A stretch of DNA of 64,000 bases from assembly GCF_003054705.1 (NCBI RefSeq), contig NZ_QAYX01000024.1, positions 62,001 through 126,000 of the forward strand. The letters run 5' to 3'. Positions within the stretch are counted from its first letter, which is position 1, and each line of letters begins with the position of its first letter. Positions 33,395-42,969 of this stretch are shown here, one piece after another. Made by a program: the position numbers and the translations under genes. The notes beneath the pieces were generated by a model. The model saw only the letters and a list, made by a program, of their open reading frames with translations, did no database searches and was not told where the DNA came from. Source of the stretch: Opitutus sp. ER46. GTDB lineage: Bacteria > Verrucomicrobiota > Verrucomicrobiia > Opitutales > Opitutaceae.

Positions 33395-33840
33395 TCCAGG
33401 TTCCGATACAGGAGGGTGGAAATGATCTGGGTGCGCTTATCCCACTTCCACTCCACTTCGACGCGCAGGGTGCGGGAGGCGCCGGTGGACTCGACCTGCA
33501 CGACCCGGCGGGTGAACCGAATGCGCCCCACCGCGTTGTCGCCGGTGATCGTGAGCGGGGCCACCTTGCTGGGGGCGTATGACGTTTTCACCGAGCTGGT
33601 GATCGTCTGGTCGGCGGAGGCTACGAACGTGTCGAAATCGGAGGCGAGCAGCCGTTCGGACTCAGCCTGCAGGAGATGATAGCCCTCGCTGCGGACGGCC
33701 ACGGACAGCATCGACTTGGTGATCTGCTGCAGCCCGGCGAAGACCGAGAGGCACATCAGCGAGATCAAAAACATCGCCACGATCACCTCGGCTAAGGTGA
33801 AACCGGCGTTCGAGCTGGGCTGGCGTGATCTGCGTGGCAT
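33391..33840 (-). CDS. Prepilin-type minor pilin, PilV-like
   Basis: The product is 149 aa from the ATG at 33840; a TTG two codons upstream is possible. It has a short basic leader, then NAG/FTLAEVIVAMFLISL (Gly -1, Glu +5) and a small globular part. It is the first gene of the three-gene pseudopilin operon. The first 117 nt upstream hold a pair of direct repeats that may be its control site. Confidence 0.8.
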   Translation of the reverse strand: MPRRSRQPSSNAGFTLAEVIVAMFLISLMCLSVFAGLQQITKSMLSVAVRSEGYHLLQAESERLLASDFDTFVASADQTITSSVKTSYAPSKVAPLTITGDNAVGRIRFTRRVVQVESTGASRTLRVEVEWKWDKRTQIISTLLYRNLE

Positions 33841-33912
33841 GGCCAATGGAAAAAACGGGAGCGGGCTGGCCGTCCTGCTTACTCCGAATGCCCGCCGTGC
33901 CCAGTAAATCCG

Positions 33913-33949
33913 TAGTACCCCGTGGGAAATTACCCCGTATTTACCTCTG
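33913..33949 (-). promoter_or_regulatory. TACCCCGT direct repeats upstream of the pilin operon
   Basis: TACCCCGT occurs at 33916-33923 and 33931-33938, 15 bp apart, flanked by partly complementary AAATCC/GTATTT words. It lies 75-110 nt upstream of the pilin start and overlaps the DUF486 gene's 3' flank. The role as operator is a guess from position. Confidence 0.35.
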
Positions 33950-33957
33950 AACCAGGG

Positions 33958-34308
33958 CTACGCTGCCGGGCGGAAGGCAGTTGCGAAATAGACGGCCAGC
34001 AGGATCAGGGCGAAGCTCACGGCGTAGTTCCACGTAAGCTTTTCGCCGAGCACCAGCCACGCAAAGCCCACGAAGACCATCAGCGTGATCACCTCCTGCA
34101 TGATCTTCAGCTGATAGCCACTCATCCCTGAGGCGTAGCCGTGCCGGTTGGCCGGCACCATGAGGCAGTACTCAAAGAAGGCGATGCCCCAGGACATGAG
34201 GATCACGAGCCATAACGACTTGCCCTCGAATATCTTGAGCTTCAGTTGGCCATACCAGGCCAAGGTCATGAATATGTTGGAGCAGAGGAGCAGGGCGAAG
34301 GTTTTCAC
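33958..34308 (-). CDS. DMT-family DUF486 membrane protein
   Basis: The product is 116 aa from a GTG at 34308, one base after the upstream stop codon; the frame extends upstream but overlaps the epimerase gene. Four hydrophobic segments and the 'TLAWYGQLK'/'FFEYCLMVPANRHGY' phrases are typical of DUF486 proteins of about 110-120 aa, related to small multidrug-resistance transporters. The function of the family is not established. It is probably co-transcribed with the epimerase gene. Confidence 0.82.
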   Translation of the reverse strand: MKTFALLLCSNIFMTLAWYGQLKLKIFEGKSLWLVILMSWGIAFFEYCLMVPANRHGYASGMSGYQLKIMQEVITLMVFVGFAWLVLGEKLTWNYAVSFALILLAVYFATAFRPAA

Positions 34309-34309
34309 G

Positions 34310-35326
34310 TTAGAGGCGGTAGTAAGCCCGGAACCAGGTGACAAAGTGCCGGAGGCCCTCCTCGAGCGGAACCTTCGGCGTGAAGCCGAAGGTGGCCTGG
34401 ACCTTGGTGAGGTCGGCGCAGGTGGCGTACATGTCGCCCGGTTGCGGGGGAAGAAGTTCGGTCACGGCGGGCCGCCCGAGCAATTGCTCAAGCATTTGCA
34501 CAAACAGCAGCGTTTCGACGGGGCGGTGATGGCCGAGGTTGAAGATACGCAGGGCGCCGGCGGGGCGGGTCGCAGCGGGCGAGTCGCCCGCGGCGGGGGC
34601 GGTTGTGGCCGGGGCCGCGGGGTAGAGGAGGATCTTCAGCACGGCGCCAACGACGTCATCGATATATGTGAAGTCGCGCAGGTTACGGCCGGAGTTGAAC
34701 AGCCGCACGGGTTTGCCCTCGCAGATGGCGCGCGCGAAGAGCGTGGGGGCCATGTCGGGGCGGCCCCAGGGGCCGTAGACAGTGAAGAAGCGCAGGCCGG
34801 TGATCGCGAGGCCGTGATTGAAGGCGTAGGCGGCAGCCATCAGCTCGTTGGCCTTCTTGGTGGCGCCATAGTACGAGACGGGCTGGTCGGTATTGTCGTC
34901 CTCGCGGAACGGCGGCGTCGCCCCGCCGCCATAGACGCTGCTGCTCGAGGCAAACACGAGGTGCCGCGGGCGGTGCAGCCGGCACGCCTCGAGCACGCTG
35001 GCAAAGCCATCGAGGTTGGCGCGGGTGTAGGCCGCCGGGTTCTCCATGCTGAAGCGCACGCCGGGCTGCGCGCCCAAGTGCACGACGTAGTCAGGTTTGA
35101 ACGCTCCCACCAGTGGCTCGAATTTGCCGGCGTCGGCAAAATCGGTCTGAGCGAAGCGGAAGTCCTCATAAGCAGCGAGTTCCGCGAGTCGCGCCCGCTT
35201 CAGGCCGACGTCGTAGTAGTCGCTCAGGCTGTCGACGCCCAGCACCTCGCACTGTTTGGTTTCCGCGAGACGACGGGCGACATGGTAGCCGATGAAGCCG
35301 GCGGCGCCGGTCACGAGGACTTTCAT
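34310..35326 (-). CDS. UDP-glucuronate 4-epimerase-like NAD-dependent epimerase
   Basis: The 338-aa product is an extended SDR: GAAGFIG at residues 7-13, HLGAQPGVRFS, SSSSVYGG, and the YYGATK active site. The phrases 'DYYDVGLKRARLAEL' and 'GVRFSMENPAAYTRANLDG' are typical of UDP-glucuronate 4-epimerases that supply UDP-galacturonate for surface polysaccharides. UDP-glucose 4-epimerase activity cannot be excluded. There is no polysaccharide gene cluster next to it. Confidence 0.83.
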   Translation of the reverse strand: MKVLVTGAAGFIGYHVARRLAETKQCEVLGVDSLSDYYDVGLKRARLAELAAYEDFRFAQTDFADAGKFEPLVGAFKPDYVVHLGAQPGVRFSMENPAAYTRANLDGFASVLEACRLHRPRHLVFASSSSVYGGGATPPFREDDNTDQPVSYYGATKKANELMAAAYAFNHGLAITGLRFFTVYGPWGRPDMAPTLFARAICEGKPVRLFNSGRNLRDFTYIDDVVGAVLKILLYPAAPATTAPAAGDSPAATRPAGALRIFNLGHHRPVETLLFVQMLEQLLGRPAVTELLPPQPGDMYATCADLTKVQATFGFTPKVPLEEGLRHFVTWFRAYYRL

Positions 35327-35456
35327 CGGCGGGGTGATAGCCAGTCGCGCTGCGAAAAGCTAGCTGGGTTTTTTAATTGATCGTGCAAAATGCACCGCCG
35401 GCACAGCACCTGCTTCATCTATGACAGAATTGAGTACCCTCTTCCTAAAACCACGC

Positions 35457-35484
35457 TTGATTGGCGAAATCACCGGCCTATTGC
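35457..35484 (+). promoter_or_regulatory. Likely promoter of the glutaredoxin gene
   Basis: TTGATT (35457-35462) is followed after 16 bp by TATTGC (35479-35484). The predicted start would be about 28 nt before the ATG at 35519. Confidence 0.4.
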
Positions 35485-35518
35485 TTGCGCGACTTTCGGC
35501 ACCACGTACCGTCCACGC

Positions 35519-35854
35519 ATGAAGATCAAAGCCTATCTCAAGCCGCACTGTGGCTGGTCGAACGGCGTGCGTGCTATTCTCCGGAAGTACGGGCTGCCCT
35601 TTGAGGACATCGATGTCGTGGGCAATCGGGAGAACTTCGCTGAGATGGTGCAGAAGTCCGGCCAGGCGCTTTCTCCGTGCGTTGAGATCGACGGCGTGAT
35701 GCTCGCGGATGTGTCCGGCGAGGAAGTCGAAAACTATCTTCTCAGCAACGACTTGGTTAAACGAAATGACTCGCCGGCCGACGTGCCGACGAACGCGGGT
35801 TGCTCGGACGACGAGCACGCCAAAATGGCCACTAAAACGATCCGCTTTTTCTAA
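35519..35854 (+). CDS. Glutaredoxin with CGWS active site
   Basis: The product is 111 aa from the ATG at 35519; the upstream extension is not family-like. The thioredoxin-fold active site is C11-G-W-S14, which resembles the CGFS of monothiol glutaredoxins rather than the CPYC of dithiol ones. The cis-Pro segment is 'LSPCVEIDG', carrying an extra Cys. The tail beyond ~85 residues (with GCSDDEHAKM) is unusual. Monothiol types usually carry Fe-S clusters; the gene's position just ahead of the Fe-S enzyme genes gltBD is suggestive only. Confidence 0.78.
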   Translation: MKIKAYLKPHCGWSNGVRAILRKYGLPFEDIDVVGNRENFAEMVQKSGQALSPCVEIDGVMLADVSGEEVENYLLSNDLVKRNDSPADVPTNAGCSDDEHAKMATKTIRFF

Positions 35855-35906
35855 TCCCGCGCTGAGAGCACACCGCACAATCCTTTCTTCGGGCCGCTCT
35901 CGCACC

Positions 35907-35928
35907 AGCCGAGACCGGCTCTTTTTTT
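35907..35928 (+). terminator. Intrinsic terminator between glutaredoxin and gltB
   Basis: AGCCG-AGAC-CGGCT followed by CTTTTTTT is a classic rho-independent terminator. It lies 34 nt before the gltB start, so it might also act as an attenuator for gltB if transcription starts upstream. Confidence 0.75.
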
Positions 35929-35961
35929 GCCCTCACGCCCACCTCCTTCCTCCCCTTTCCA

Positions 35962-38900
35962 GTGAACACCACGTCCGCCTCGAACTGCCGCGACAACCAT
36001 AACGCCACGCCCGTCCGGTCCCCGGGTCTACCGCCCAAGCAGGGACTGTACGATCCGTGGTTTGAGCACGAAGCCTGCGGCGTCGGCTTCGTCGTCGATA
36101 TGAAGGGCCGCAAGTCGCACAAGATCCTGGCCGATGCGCTGCAGGTGCTGCGCAACCTCGATCACCGCGGCGCCAGCGGCAGCGAAGTGAACACGGGTGA
36201 CGGCGCCGGCGTACTGATGCAGATGCCGCACGAGTTCCTCACCGAGGTGACGAAGCAGGCGCGCATCACGCTGCCGGAAGCCGGCCAGTACGGGTGCGGT
36301 CTCGTTTACCTGCCGCGCAATCCCTCCGTGCGCCGTAAGATCGAGGAGCGCTTCGAGCAGATTGTCCAATCCGAGGGGCAGGTCTTCCTCGGCTGGCGCA
36401 CGGTGCCGACCAACGGCGCCTCCCTCGGCGACATGGCGCGCTCCTGCGAACCGTTCATGCGCCAGGTGTTCATCGGCCGCGGCGCGACGACCACCGACGA
36501 TCTCGCCTTCGAGCGGAAGCTCTACGTCATCCGCAAGCGCGCCTACACCGACATCCGCACCTCCACGCTGGCGGGCGCCGAGTACTGGTACATCGCCAGC
36601 CTCTCGCAAAAGACGCTCGTCTATAAGGGCATGCTCACGACCGAGCAGGTCGACCAGTATTTCCCCGACCTGCAGTCGCCGCAGATGGTGACCGCGCTCG
36701 CCCTGGTGCATTCGCGCTTTTCCACGAACACCTTCCCAAGCTGGGAACGCGCGCACCCGTACCGCTATCTGGCGCACAACGGCGAAATCAACACGCTCCG
36801 CGGCAACATCAATTGGATGCACGCCCGCGAGCCGTGGTTCCGCAGCGACGCGTTCGGCGACGACATCAAGAAGATCCTCCCGATCATCAACCCCAACGGC
36901 TCCGACTCCTCGATGTTCGACAACACGCTCGAACTCCTGGTCCTCGCCGGCCGTCCGCTCGCGCACGCGATGATGATGATGATCCCGGAGCCGTGGTCGC
37001 ATCATGAGTCGATGAGCGACGAGCGCCGCGCGTTCTACCAGTACCACTCCTGCCTGATGGAGCCGTGGGATGGCCCCGCCTCCATCGCGTTCACCGACGG
37101 CAAGCAGATCGGCGCCATTCTCGACCGCAACGGCCTCCGCCCGTCGCGCTACTACGTCACCAAGGAAGGTCTCGTCGTCATGGCCTCCGAGGCCGGCGTG
37201 CTCGATTTCCCGCCCGATCAGGTGATCCAGAAGGGGCGGCTCCAGCCGGGCCGTATGTTCCTCGTTGATACCGAGGAGGGCCGCATCATCGAGGACGAGG
37301 AGATCAAGCGCCAGATCTGCGGCTCGCTCCCGTACCGCCAGTGGCTCGACGAGCACCTCGTCCATCTCAAGGACCTGCCCGAGGCCCCCAAGGTCGAGGG
37401 CCCCGACCACGCCACGCTCCTGCAGCGGCAGATCGCGTTCGGCTACACGCACGAGGACGAGCGCATCATCCTCACCCCGATGGCGCGCGACGGCGTCGAG
37501 GCGATCGGTTCGATGGGCAACGACTCCGCCCTCGCCGTCCTCTCCAACAAGCCGCGCCTGCTGTACGACTATTTCAAGCAGCTCTTCGCGCAGGTCACCA
37601 ACCCGCCGATCGACTGTATCCGCGAGGAAATTATCACCTCCGCCGAAACGCGCCTCGGCTCCGAGGGCAACCTGCTCGACCCGCAGCCCTCCGCCTGCCG
37701 CCGCGTCGAGCTGAAGTGGCCCATCATCACCAACGACGAGTTCGCCAAGATCCGCCGCACCAACCTCCCGGGCCTCAAGGTCGGCGTGCTCCCCATCCTG
37801 TTCCGCGTCAGCCGCGGCGAGCGCGGCCTCGCCAAGTCCATGGAGGAGCTCTCCGTCATGTCCCGCCGCATGATCGAGGAGGAGGAGGTCAATGTGATCA
37901 TCCTCAGCGACCGCGGCGTCACCCATGACTTCGCGCCGATCCCGGCCCTCCTCGCGATCGCCGGCCTGCACCACTATCTCATCCGTGAGGGCCTGCGCAC
38001 CAAGGTGTCGCTCGTCCTCGAGACCGGCGAAGCCCGCGAGGTGCACCACTTCGCGCTGCTCATCGGCTACGGCGCCAGCGTCGTGAATCCGTATGTCGCG
38101 TTCGAGACGATCGACGACATGATCAAGGAGCAGCTCCTCACCGGCATCGACCACAAGAAGGCCTGCGAGAACTACGTGAAGGCCGCCGCCAAGGGCGTGA
38201 TCAAGGTCATGTCCAAGATGGGCATCTCCGCCATCCAGAGCTACCGCGGCGCCCAGGTCTTCGAGGCGCTCGGCCTCCGCCAGGACGTCATCGACCAGTA
38301 TTTCACCTGGACGCCCTCGCGCGTCGGCGGCGTCGGGCTCGACGTCATCGCGCAGGAGGTCCTCCTCCGCCATCGCGCCGCGTATCCGGAACGGCCCGTC
38401 AACGGCGCCGTGCTGCCCGTCGGTGGCCTCTACAAGTGGCGCAACGAGGGCGAGGCCCACCTGTTCACGCCCGAGTCGATCCACTTCCTCCAGAAGGCGG
38501 TCCGCACCGAGAGCTTCGCGGTGTTCAAACAGTACACGCAGCAGATCAACGACCAGGCCCGCCGCCACTGCACGCTCCGCAGCCTGCTCGACTTCAAGGC
38601 CGGCACCCCGATCCCGCTCGACGAGGTCGAGCCCGTCGACTCCATCGTCAAGCGGTTCAAGACCGGCGCGATGTCCTACGGCTCCATCTCCAAGGAGGCG
38701 CACGAGACGCTCGCGATCGCGATGAACCGCCTCGGCGGCAAGTCCAACACCGGCGAGGGCGGTGAGGATCCCGAGCGTTACCGCTGGACCAACGAGCTGG
38801 GCGACTCGAAGAACTCCGCCATCAAGCAGGTTGCCTCCGGCCGCTTCGGCGTCACGAGCGAGTACCTCGTCAACGCCCGCGAGCTGCAGATCAAGATGGC

Positions 38901-40614
38901 CCAGGGCGCCAAGCCCGGTGAGGGCGGCCAGCTGCCCGGCACCAAGGTCTACCCGTGGGTCGCCAAGACCCGCCACACCACCGCGGGCGTCGGGCTCATC
39001 TCGCCGCCGCCGCACCACGACATCTACTCGATCGAGGACCTCGCGGAGCTGATCCACGACCTCAAGAACGGCAACCGCCACGCCCGCATCAGCGTGAAGC
39101 TCGTAGCCGAGGTGGGCGTCGGCACCGTCGCGGCCGGCGTCGCCAAGGCCCACGCCGACGTCGTCCTGATCTCGGGCTACGACGGCGGCACCGGCGCCTC
39201 ACCCCAGACTTCGATCCAGCACGCAGGCCTGCCGTGGGAACTCGGCCTCGCCGAGGCCCACCAGACGCTCGTGCTGAACAACCTCCGCTCCCGCATCGCG
39301 GTCGAGACCGACGGCCAGCTCAAGACCGGCCGCGACGTCGTCATCGCCGCCCTGCTCGGCGCCGAGGAATTCGGCTTCGCCACGGCGCCGCTCGTCTCGA
39401 CGGGCTGCATCATGATGCGAGTCTGCCACCTGAACACGTGCCCCACGGGCATCGCCACGCAGGATCCGCAGTTGCGCGCCAAGTACACCGGCAAGCCGGA
39501 GGACGTGGTGAACTTCATGCGCTTCATCGCGCAGGACATGCGCGAGATCATGGCCCAGCTCGGCTTCCGCACCATCGAGGAGATGATCGGCCGTACCGAC
39601 CGCCTCGAGCCCAAGCGCGCCGTCGAGCACTGGAAGGCCAAGGGCCTCGACTTCTCGAACATCCTCTACCAGCCCGACGTACCCGCCGACGTGGGTCGGT
39701 TCTGCCAGATGAAGCAGGACCACGGCATCGAGCGCTCGCTCGACGTGACCACGCTGCTGCCGATCTGCCAGCCCGCCATCGAACGCGGCGAGAAGGTCGT
39801 CGCCGAGCTGCCCATCCGCAACGTGCATCGCGTCGTCGGCACCGTCACCAGCGGCGAGGTCACCAAGCGCCACGGCGCGGCGGGCCTCCCGGAGGACACC
39901 ATCAAGATCAAGTTCAACGGCTCCGCCGGCCAGAGCTTCGGCGCCTTCGTCACGCGGGGCATGACGCTCAGCATCGAGGGCGACGCCAACGACTACTTCG
40001 GCAAGGGCCTCTCCGGCGGCAAGCTCATCGTTTACCCGCCGGCGACCGCGCCCTTCCGCGCCGAGGAGAACATGATCATCGGCAACGTCGCGCTCTACGG
40101 CGCCACCGCCGGCGAGGTGTTCGTCCGCGGCATGGCGGGCGAGCGCTTCGCGGTCCGCAACTCGGGGGTGGACGCCGTCGTTGAAGCCATCGGCGACAAC
40201 GGTTGCGAGTACATGACCGGCGGCCGCGTCGTCGTGCTCGGCCGTGCCGGCCGCAACTTCGGCGCCGGCATGTCCGGCGGCATCGGCTACGTGCTCGATG
40301 AGAGCGGCGACTTCGCGCAGCGCGTGAACCCGCAGATGGTCGCGGTGGAGAAGCTCGATGACGCCCGCGAAATCACGGCGCTCCGCGCGCTGATCCAGAA
40401 GCACCTCGACTACACCAAGAGCGCGCGCGCCAAGCTCGTGCTCGACGCGTGGGACAGCTACGTGCCGCGCTTCGTCAAGGTGATGCCCAAGGACTACAAG
40501 CGCATGCTCGCCTGCATCGAGCGCGCGCAGGCCCAGGGTCTCACCGGCGACGAGGCCATCATGGCCGCCTTTGAGGAGAACGCCCGCGACCTCTCCCGCG
40601 TCGGAGGAAACTGA
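35962..40614 (+). CDS. gltB: Glutamate synthase large subunit
   Basis: The product is 1550 aa from a GTG at 35962. A 38-residue propeptide precedes C39-GVGF, the N-terminal nucleophile of the Ntn-type glutaminase domain. The central and FMN-binding domains follow ('[12 protein letters not shown]', '[13 protein letters not shown]', '[10 protein letters not shown]'). The [3Fe-4S] ligands are in '[15 protein letters not shown]' near residue 1150, and the C-terminal GXGXG beta-helix is present. It converts 2-oxoglutarate and glutamine to glutamate with GltD. gltD starts 130 nt downstream across a repeat-rich spacer. Confidence 0.97.
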   Translation: MNTTSASNCRDNHNATPVRSPGLPPKQGLYDPWFEHEACGVGFVVDMKGRKSHKILADALQVLRNLDHRGASGSEVNTGDGAGVLMQMPHEFLTEVTKQARITLPEAGQYGCGLVYLPRNPSVRRKIEERFEQIVQSEGQVFLGWRTVPTNGASLGDMARSCEPFMRQVFIGRGATTTDDLAFERKLYVIRKRAYTDIRTSTLAGAEYWYIASLSQKTLVYKGMLTTEQVDQYFPDLQSPQMVTALALVHSRFSTNTFPSWERAHPYRYLAHNGEINTLRGNINWMHAREPWFRSDAFGDDIKKILPIINPNGSDSSMFDNTLELLVLAGRPLAHAMMMMIPEPWSHHESMSDERRAFYQYHSCLMEPWDGPASIAFTDGKQIGAILDRNGLRPSRYYVTKEGLVVMASEAGVLDFPPDQVIQKGRLQPGRMFLVDTEEGRIIEDEEIKRQICGSLPYRQWLDEHLVHLKDLPEAPKVEGPDHATLLQRQIAFGYTHEDERIILTPMARDGVEAIGSMGNDSALAVLSNKPRLLYDYFKQLFAQVTNPPIDCIREEIITSAETRLGSEGNLLDPQPSACRRVELKWPIITNDEFAKIRRTNLPGLKVGVLPILFRVSRGERGLAKSMEELSVMSRRMIEEEEVNVIILSDRGVTHDFAPIPALLAIAGLHHYLIREGLRTKVSLVLETGEAREVHHFALLIGYGASVVNPYVAFETIDDMIKEQLLTGIDHKKACENYVKAAAKGVIKVMSKMGISAIQSYRGAQVFEALGLRQDVIDQYFTWTPSRVGGVGLDVIAQEVLLRHRAAYPERPVNGAVLPVGGLYKWRNEGEAHLFTPESIHFLQKAVRTESFAVFKQYTQQINDQARRHCTLRSLLDFKAGTPIPLDEVEPVDSIVKRFKTGAMSYGSISKEAHETLAIAMNRLGGKSNTGEGGEDPERYRWTNELGDSKNSAIKQVASGRFGVTSEYLVNARELQIKMAQGAKPGEGGQLPGTKVYPWVAKTRHTTAGVGLISPPPHHDIYSIEDLAELIHDLKNGNRHARISVKLVAEVGVGTVAAGVAKAHADVVLISGYDGGTGASPQTSIQHAGLPWELGLAEAHQTLVLNNLRSRIAVETDGQLKTGRDVVIAALLGAEEFGFATAPLVSTGCIMMRVCHLNTCPTGIATQDPQLRAKYTGKPEDVVNFMRFIAQDMREIMAQLGFRTIEEMIGRTDRLEPKRAVEHWKAKGLDFSNILYQPDVPADVGRFCQMKQDHGIERSLDVTTLLPICQPAIERGEKVVAELPIRNVHRVVGTVTSGEVTKRHGAAGLPEDTIKIKFNGSAGQSFGAFVTRGMTLSIEGDANDYFGKGLSGGKLIVYPPATAPFRAEENMIIGNVALYGATAGEVFVRGMAGERFAVRNSGVDAVVEAIGDNGCEYMTGGRVVVLGRAGRNFGAGMSGGIGYVLDESGDFAQRVNPQMVAVEKLDDAREITALRALIQKHLDYTKSARAKLVLDAWDSYVPRFVKVMPKDYKRMLACIERAQAQGLTGDEAIMAAFEENARDLSRVGGN

Positions 40615-40616
40615 CG

Positions 40617-40742
40617 AAAAAAGGCTGAAAGAACGAAGGCTGAAGGCTGAAAACAGTCCCAGCCTTTGCCCGAAGCCCCTCAAACCTCACTCCGACTTCA
40701 ACTTCAGTCCTTCAGCTTTCAGCCCTTCAGCCTTTTCATCTC
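40617..40742 (+). repeat. gltB-gltD spacer: self-complementary GGCTGAA/TTCAGCC arms
   Basis: The purine arm AAAAGGCTGAAAGAACGAAGG... directly follows the gltB stop. The pyrimidine arm CCTTCAGCTTTCAGCCCTTC... ends just before the gltD ATG. The two arms are complementary over more than 25 bases with mismatches, so the mRNA can form a long hairpin that includes the gltD leader. Confidence 0.7.
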
Positions 40743-40743
40743 C

Positions 40744-42228
40744 ATGGGTAAACCAACCGGCTTCATCGAGTATCTGCGCGAGCTTCCCGTCGACCGCACG
40801 CCCACCGACCGCGTGCGCGACTGGAAGGAGTTTCACCACCACATGGAGGAGAAGAAACTCCGCCAGCAAGGTGCGCGCTGCATGGATTGCGGCGTGCCGT
40901 TCTGCCACACCGGCAAGCTGATCAGCGGCATGGCGAGCGGCTGCCCGGTCAACAACCTGATCCCGGAGTGGAATGATCTCATCTACCGCGGGCTCTGGCG
41001 CGAGGCGCTCCAGCGGCTGCACAAGACGAACAACTTCCCGGAGTTCACCGGCCGCGTGTGCCCGGCGCCCTGCGAAGGCTCGTGCGTGCTCGGGATGAAC
41101 AACCCGCCGGTCACGATCAAAAACATCGAGTACTCGATCATCGAGCGTGGCTGGGATGAGGGCTGGGTCATCGCCGAGGCGCCGAAGGTCCGCACCGGCA
41201 AGAAGGTCGCGATCATCGGCTCCGGTCCCGCCGGCCTCGCCGCCGCCGCGCAGCTCAACAAGGCGGGCCACACCGTCACCGTTTTCGAACGCGCCGATCG
41301 TCCGGGCGGCCTGCTGATGTACGGCATCCCGAACATGAAGCTCGACAAGAAGGAGGTCCTGCTGCGCCGCATCAAGCTGCTCGAGCAGGAGGGCGTCCGC
41401 TTCATCTGCAACGCCAACGTTGGCGAGAACGTGGAGCCGCAGATCTTCCTGAAGGAGTTCGACGCCACCGTCATCTGCACCGGCGCCACGCAGCCGCGCG
41501 ATCTTCCCATCGAGGGCCGCGCGCTCAACGGCGTGCACTTCGCGATGGAGTTCCTGGGCGGCAACACCAAGTCGCTCCTCGACGGCAGCACCGACCGCGC
41601 GCCGCTTCACGCGAAGGGCAAGGATGTCATCATCATCGGCGGTGGCGACACCGGCACCGATTGCGTCGGCACTTCGATTCGTCACGGCTGCAAGAGCGTC
41701 ACGCAGATTGAAATCCTGCCAAAGCCGCCGATGGAGCGCGCCGCGAACAATCCGTGGCCCGAGTGGCCCAAGGTCTACAAGATGGACTACGGCCAGGAAG
41801 AGGCGGCCGCGAAGTACGGCGCCGACCCGCGCGTTTATCTCACGACGGTGAAGAAGTTCGTCGGCGACGAGAAGGGGCAGGTGAAGGAAATCATCACCGT
41901 CGAGATCAAATGGGAGAAGAACGACAAGGGGGCGTTCGTCCCGAAGGAAGTGCCCGGCACCGAGAAGACGCGGCCCGCGCAGCTCGTGCTGCTCGCGATG
42001 GGTTTCCTCGGGCCTGAGCAGGCCCTCCTGAAGGAGCTCAACCTCGAGACCGATGCGCGCTCGAACGTGAAAGCCGAACACGAGAAGTACACGACCAACA
42101 TCAAGGGCGTGTTCGCCGCGGGCGATTGCCGTCGCGGTCAGAGCCTTGTCGTGTGGGCGATCAACGAAGGCCGCGGCGCCGCGCGCGAGTGCGACCGCTA
42201 CCTGATGGGTTACACGGACCTTCCGTAA
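40744..42228 (+). CDS. gltD: Glutamate synthase small subunit
   Basis: The product is 494 aa from the ATG at 40744. The N-terminal Fe-S domain has the cysteine sets 'CMDCGVPFC', 'GCPVNN' and 'CPAPCEGSC', which hold two [4Fe-4S] clusters. An FAD site [10 protein letters not shown] and an NADPH site GGGDTGTDC follow. It passes electrons from NADPH to GltB. gltB-gltD order and strand are standard. The leader is pyrimidine repeat without Shine-Dalgarno sequence. Confidence 0.96.
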   Translation: MGKPTGFIEYLRELPVDRTPTDRVRDWKEFHHHMEEKKLRQQGARCMDCGVPFCHTGKLISGMASGCPVNNLIPEWNDLIYRGLWREALQRLHKTNNFPEFTGRVCPAPCEGSCVLGMNNPPVTIKNIEYSIIERGWDEGWVIAEAPKVRTGKKVAIIGSGPAGLAAAAQLNKAGHTVTVFERADRPGGLLMYGIPNMKLDKKEVLLRRIKLLEQEGVRFICNANVGENVEPQIFLKEFDATVICTGATQPRDLPIEGRALNGVHFAMEFLGGNTKSLLDGSTDRAPLHAKGKDVIIIGGGDTGTDCVGTSIRHGCKSVTQIEILPKPPMERAANNPWPEWPKVYKMDYGQEEAAAKYGADPRVYLTTVKKFVGDEKGQVKEIITVEIKWEKNDKGAFVPKEVPGTEKTRPAQLVLLAMGFLGPEQALLKELNLETDARSNVKAEHEKYTTNIKGVFAAGDCRRGQSLVVWAINEGRGAARECDRYLMGYTDLP

Positions 42229-42240
42229 AAAAGCTGATCT

Positions 42241-42279
42241 GGAAAGGGCTGAAGGACTGAACGCTGAAGAGCTGAAGAT
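42241..42279 (+). repeat. GGCTGAA-type repeat after gltD
   Basis: Five degenerate RRCTGAA units follow within about 12 nt of the gltD stop, the same position as the repeat after gltB. Confidence 0.65.
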
Positions 42280-42336
42280 GCGTGTTCGACTGAGGGGGTG
42301 CGCTCCTTTTGGAGCGGCCCCGGACACGCGTTTTTT
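42280..42336 (+). terminator. Intrinsic terminator of gltBD
   Basis: Nested stems GCGTGT/ACACGC, GGGG/CCCC and GCTCC-TTTT-GGAGC are followed by GTTTTTT. It lies about 50 nt past the gltD stop. Confidence 0.8.
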
Positions 42337-42646
42337 AGGCGCGTCATTGGTTCTCGGAAACGGATGAGTTTTTGAGCGGGCTGCATGCGTGACTCGCGTG
42401 TGGATGGTTCGCACTGCCGCAAAAAAACGCTTCGAGGGCGCTGCAATGGCTCACCGCGTTTCGTTACGGCCCACGCAAGGGAGCCCAAGAATCTCTGCGG
42501 AAAACTTTGCGCGTCCCGTCAAAGACGGCGGCGAATCCGCGCGGTGCCGTGTGCCTACGGCGCTGAAAGCCCGCGCGGATTTCGCGCGGACTCCTTTCAC
42601 GTTCATCGCAGCGGACGACAAAAAACCCGCTCGATCGTCCTCAAAG

Positions 42647-42675
42647 TTTCATTTTTCCCGGCGGGAAAAATGAAA
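42647..42675. repeat. Perfect 13-bp hairpin TTTCATTTTTCCC
   Basis: TTTCATTTTTCCC-GGC-GGGAAAAATGAAA is a perfect inverted repeat immediately next to the 21-bp repeat array, perhaps part of the same element. Confidence 0.65.
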
Positions 42676-42677
42676 GA

Positions 42678-42735
42678 AGTATCCGGACATTATGCGGGAG
42701 TATCCGGACATTATTCCTGAGTATCTGGACATTAT
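42678..42735. repeat. Three 21-bp repeats, IS21-end-like
   Basis: AGTATCYGGACATTAT occurs at 42678, 42699 and 42720, an exact 21-bp period. The reverse complement, ATAATGTCCGGATACT, resembles the multiple terminal repeats at IS21-family ends, as I recall them. No istA/istB gene is in the window, so if correct it is a solitary remnant end. Confidence 0.5.
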
Positions 42736-42969
42736 CCAGTAAGTGATTGGTGGTCAGTTCGTAATAATTGCAGCTATCGAACCCTCCTGATCGTGCGTTT
42801 CGGCGCGCGCGGTTCGCATGGCCCGAACGCAAGTGGACGATCTCAAGCCACGCCGTGCCCACGGCTGTTCGATCCGACCATCAAATGCCGCGCCCCGATT
42901 GTGCCAAAAGCCGCGCCCAAAAGGGGCGGAAAAGGGGCGGCGATGGGGCGGAAGGGAACGGGCTCGGGC

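Noticed and set aside
36028-39153. A 1041-codon open frame antisense to gltB
   Set aside because: It is a shadow of the GC-rich gltB codon pattern. The translation is dominated by Asp/Val/Gly/Leu/Arg with no domain, whereas gltB is unmistakable.
42389-42673. A 94-codon frame between gltD and the GH5-like gene
   Set aside because: It has no recognisable family, a mixed third-position composition and an end inside a perfect hairpin. Possible but not supported.
42678-42735. Iteron-type replication origin
   Set aside because: Three 21-bp direct repeats could suggest iterons, but there is no rep gene, DnaA box group or AT-rich unwinding region. An IS-end remnant fits better.
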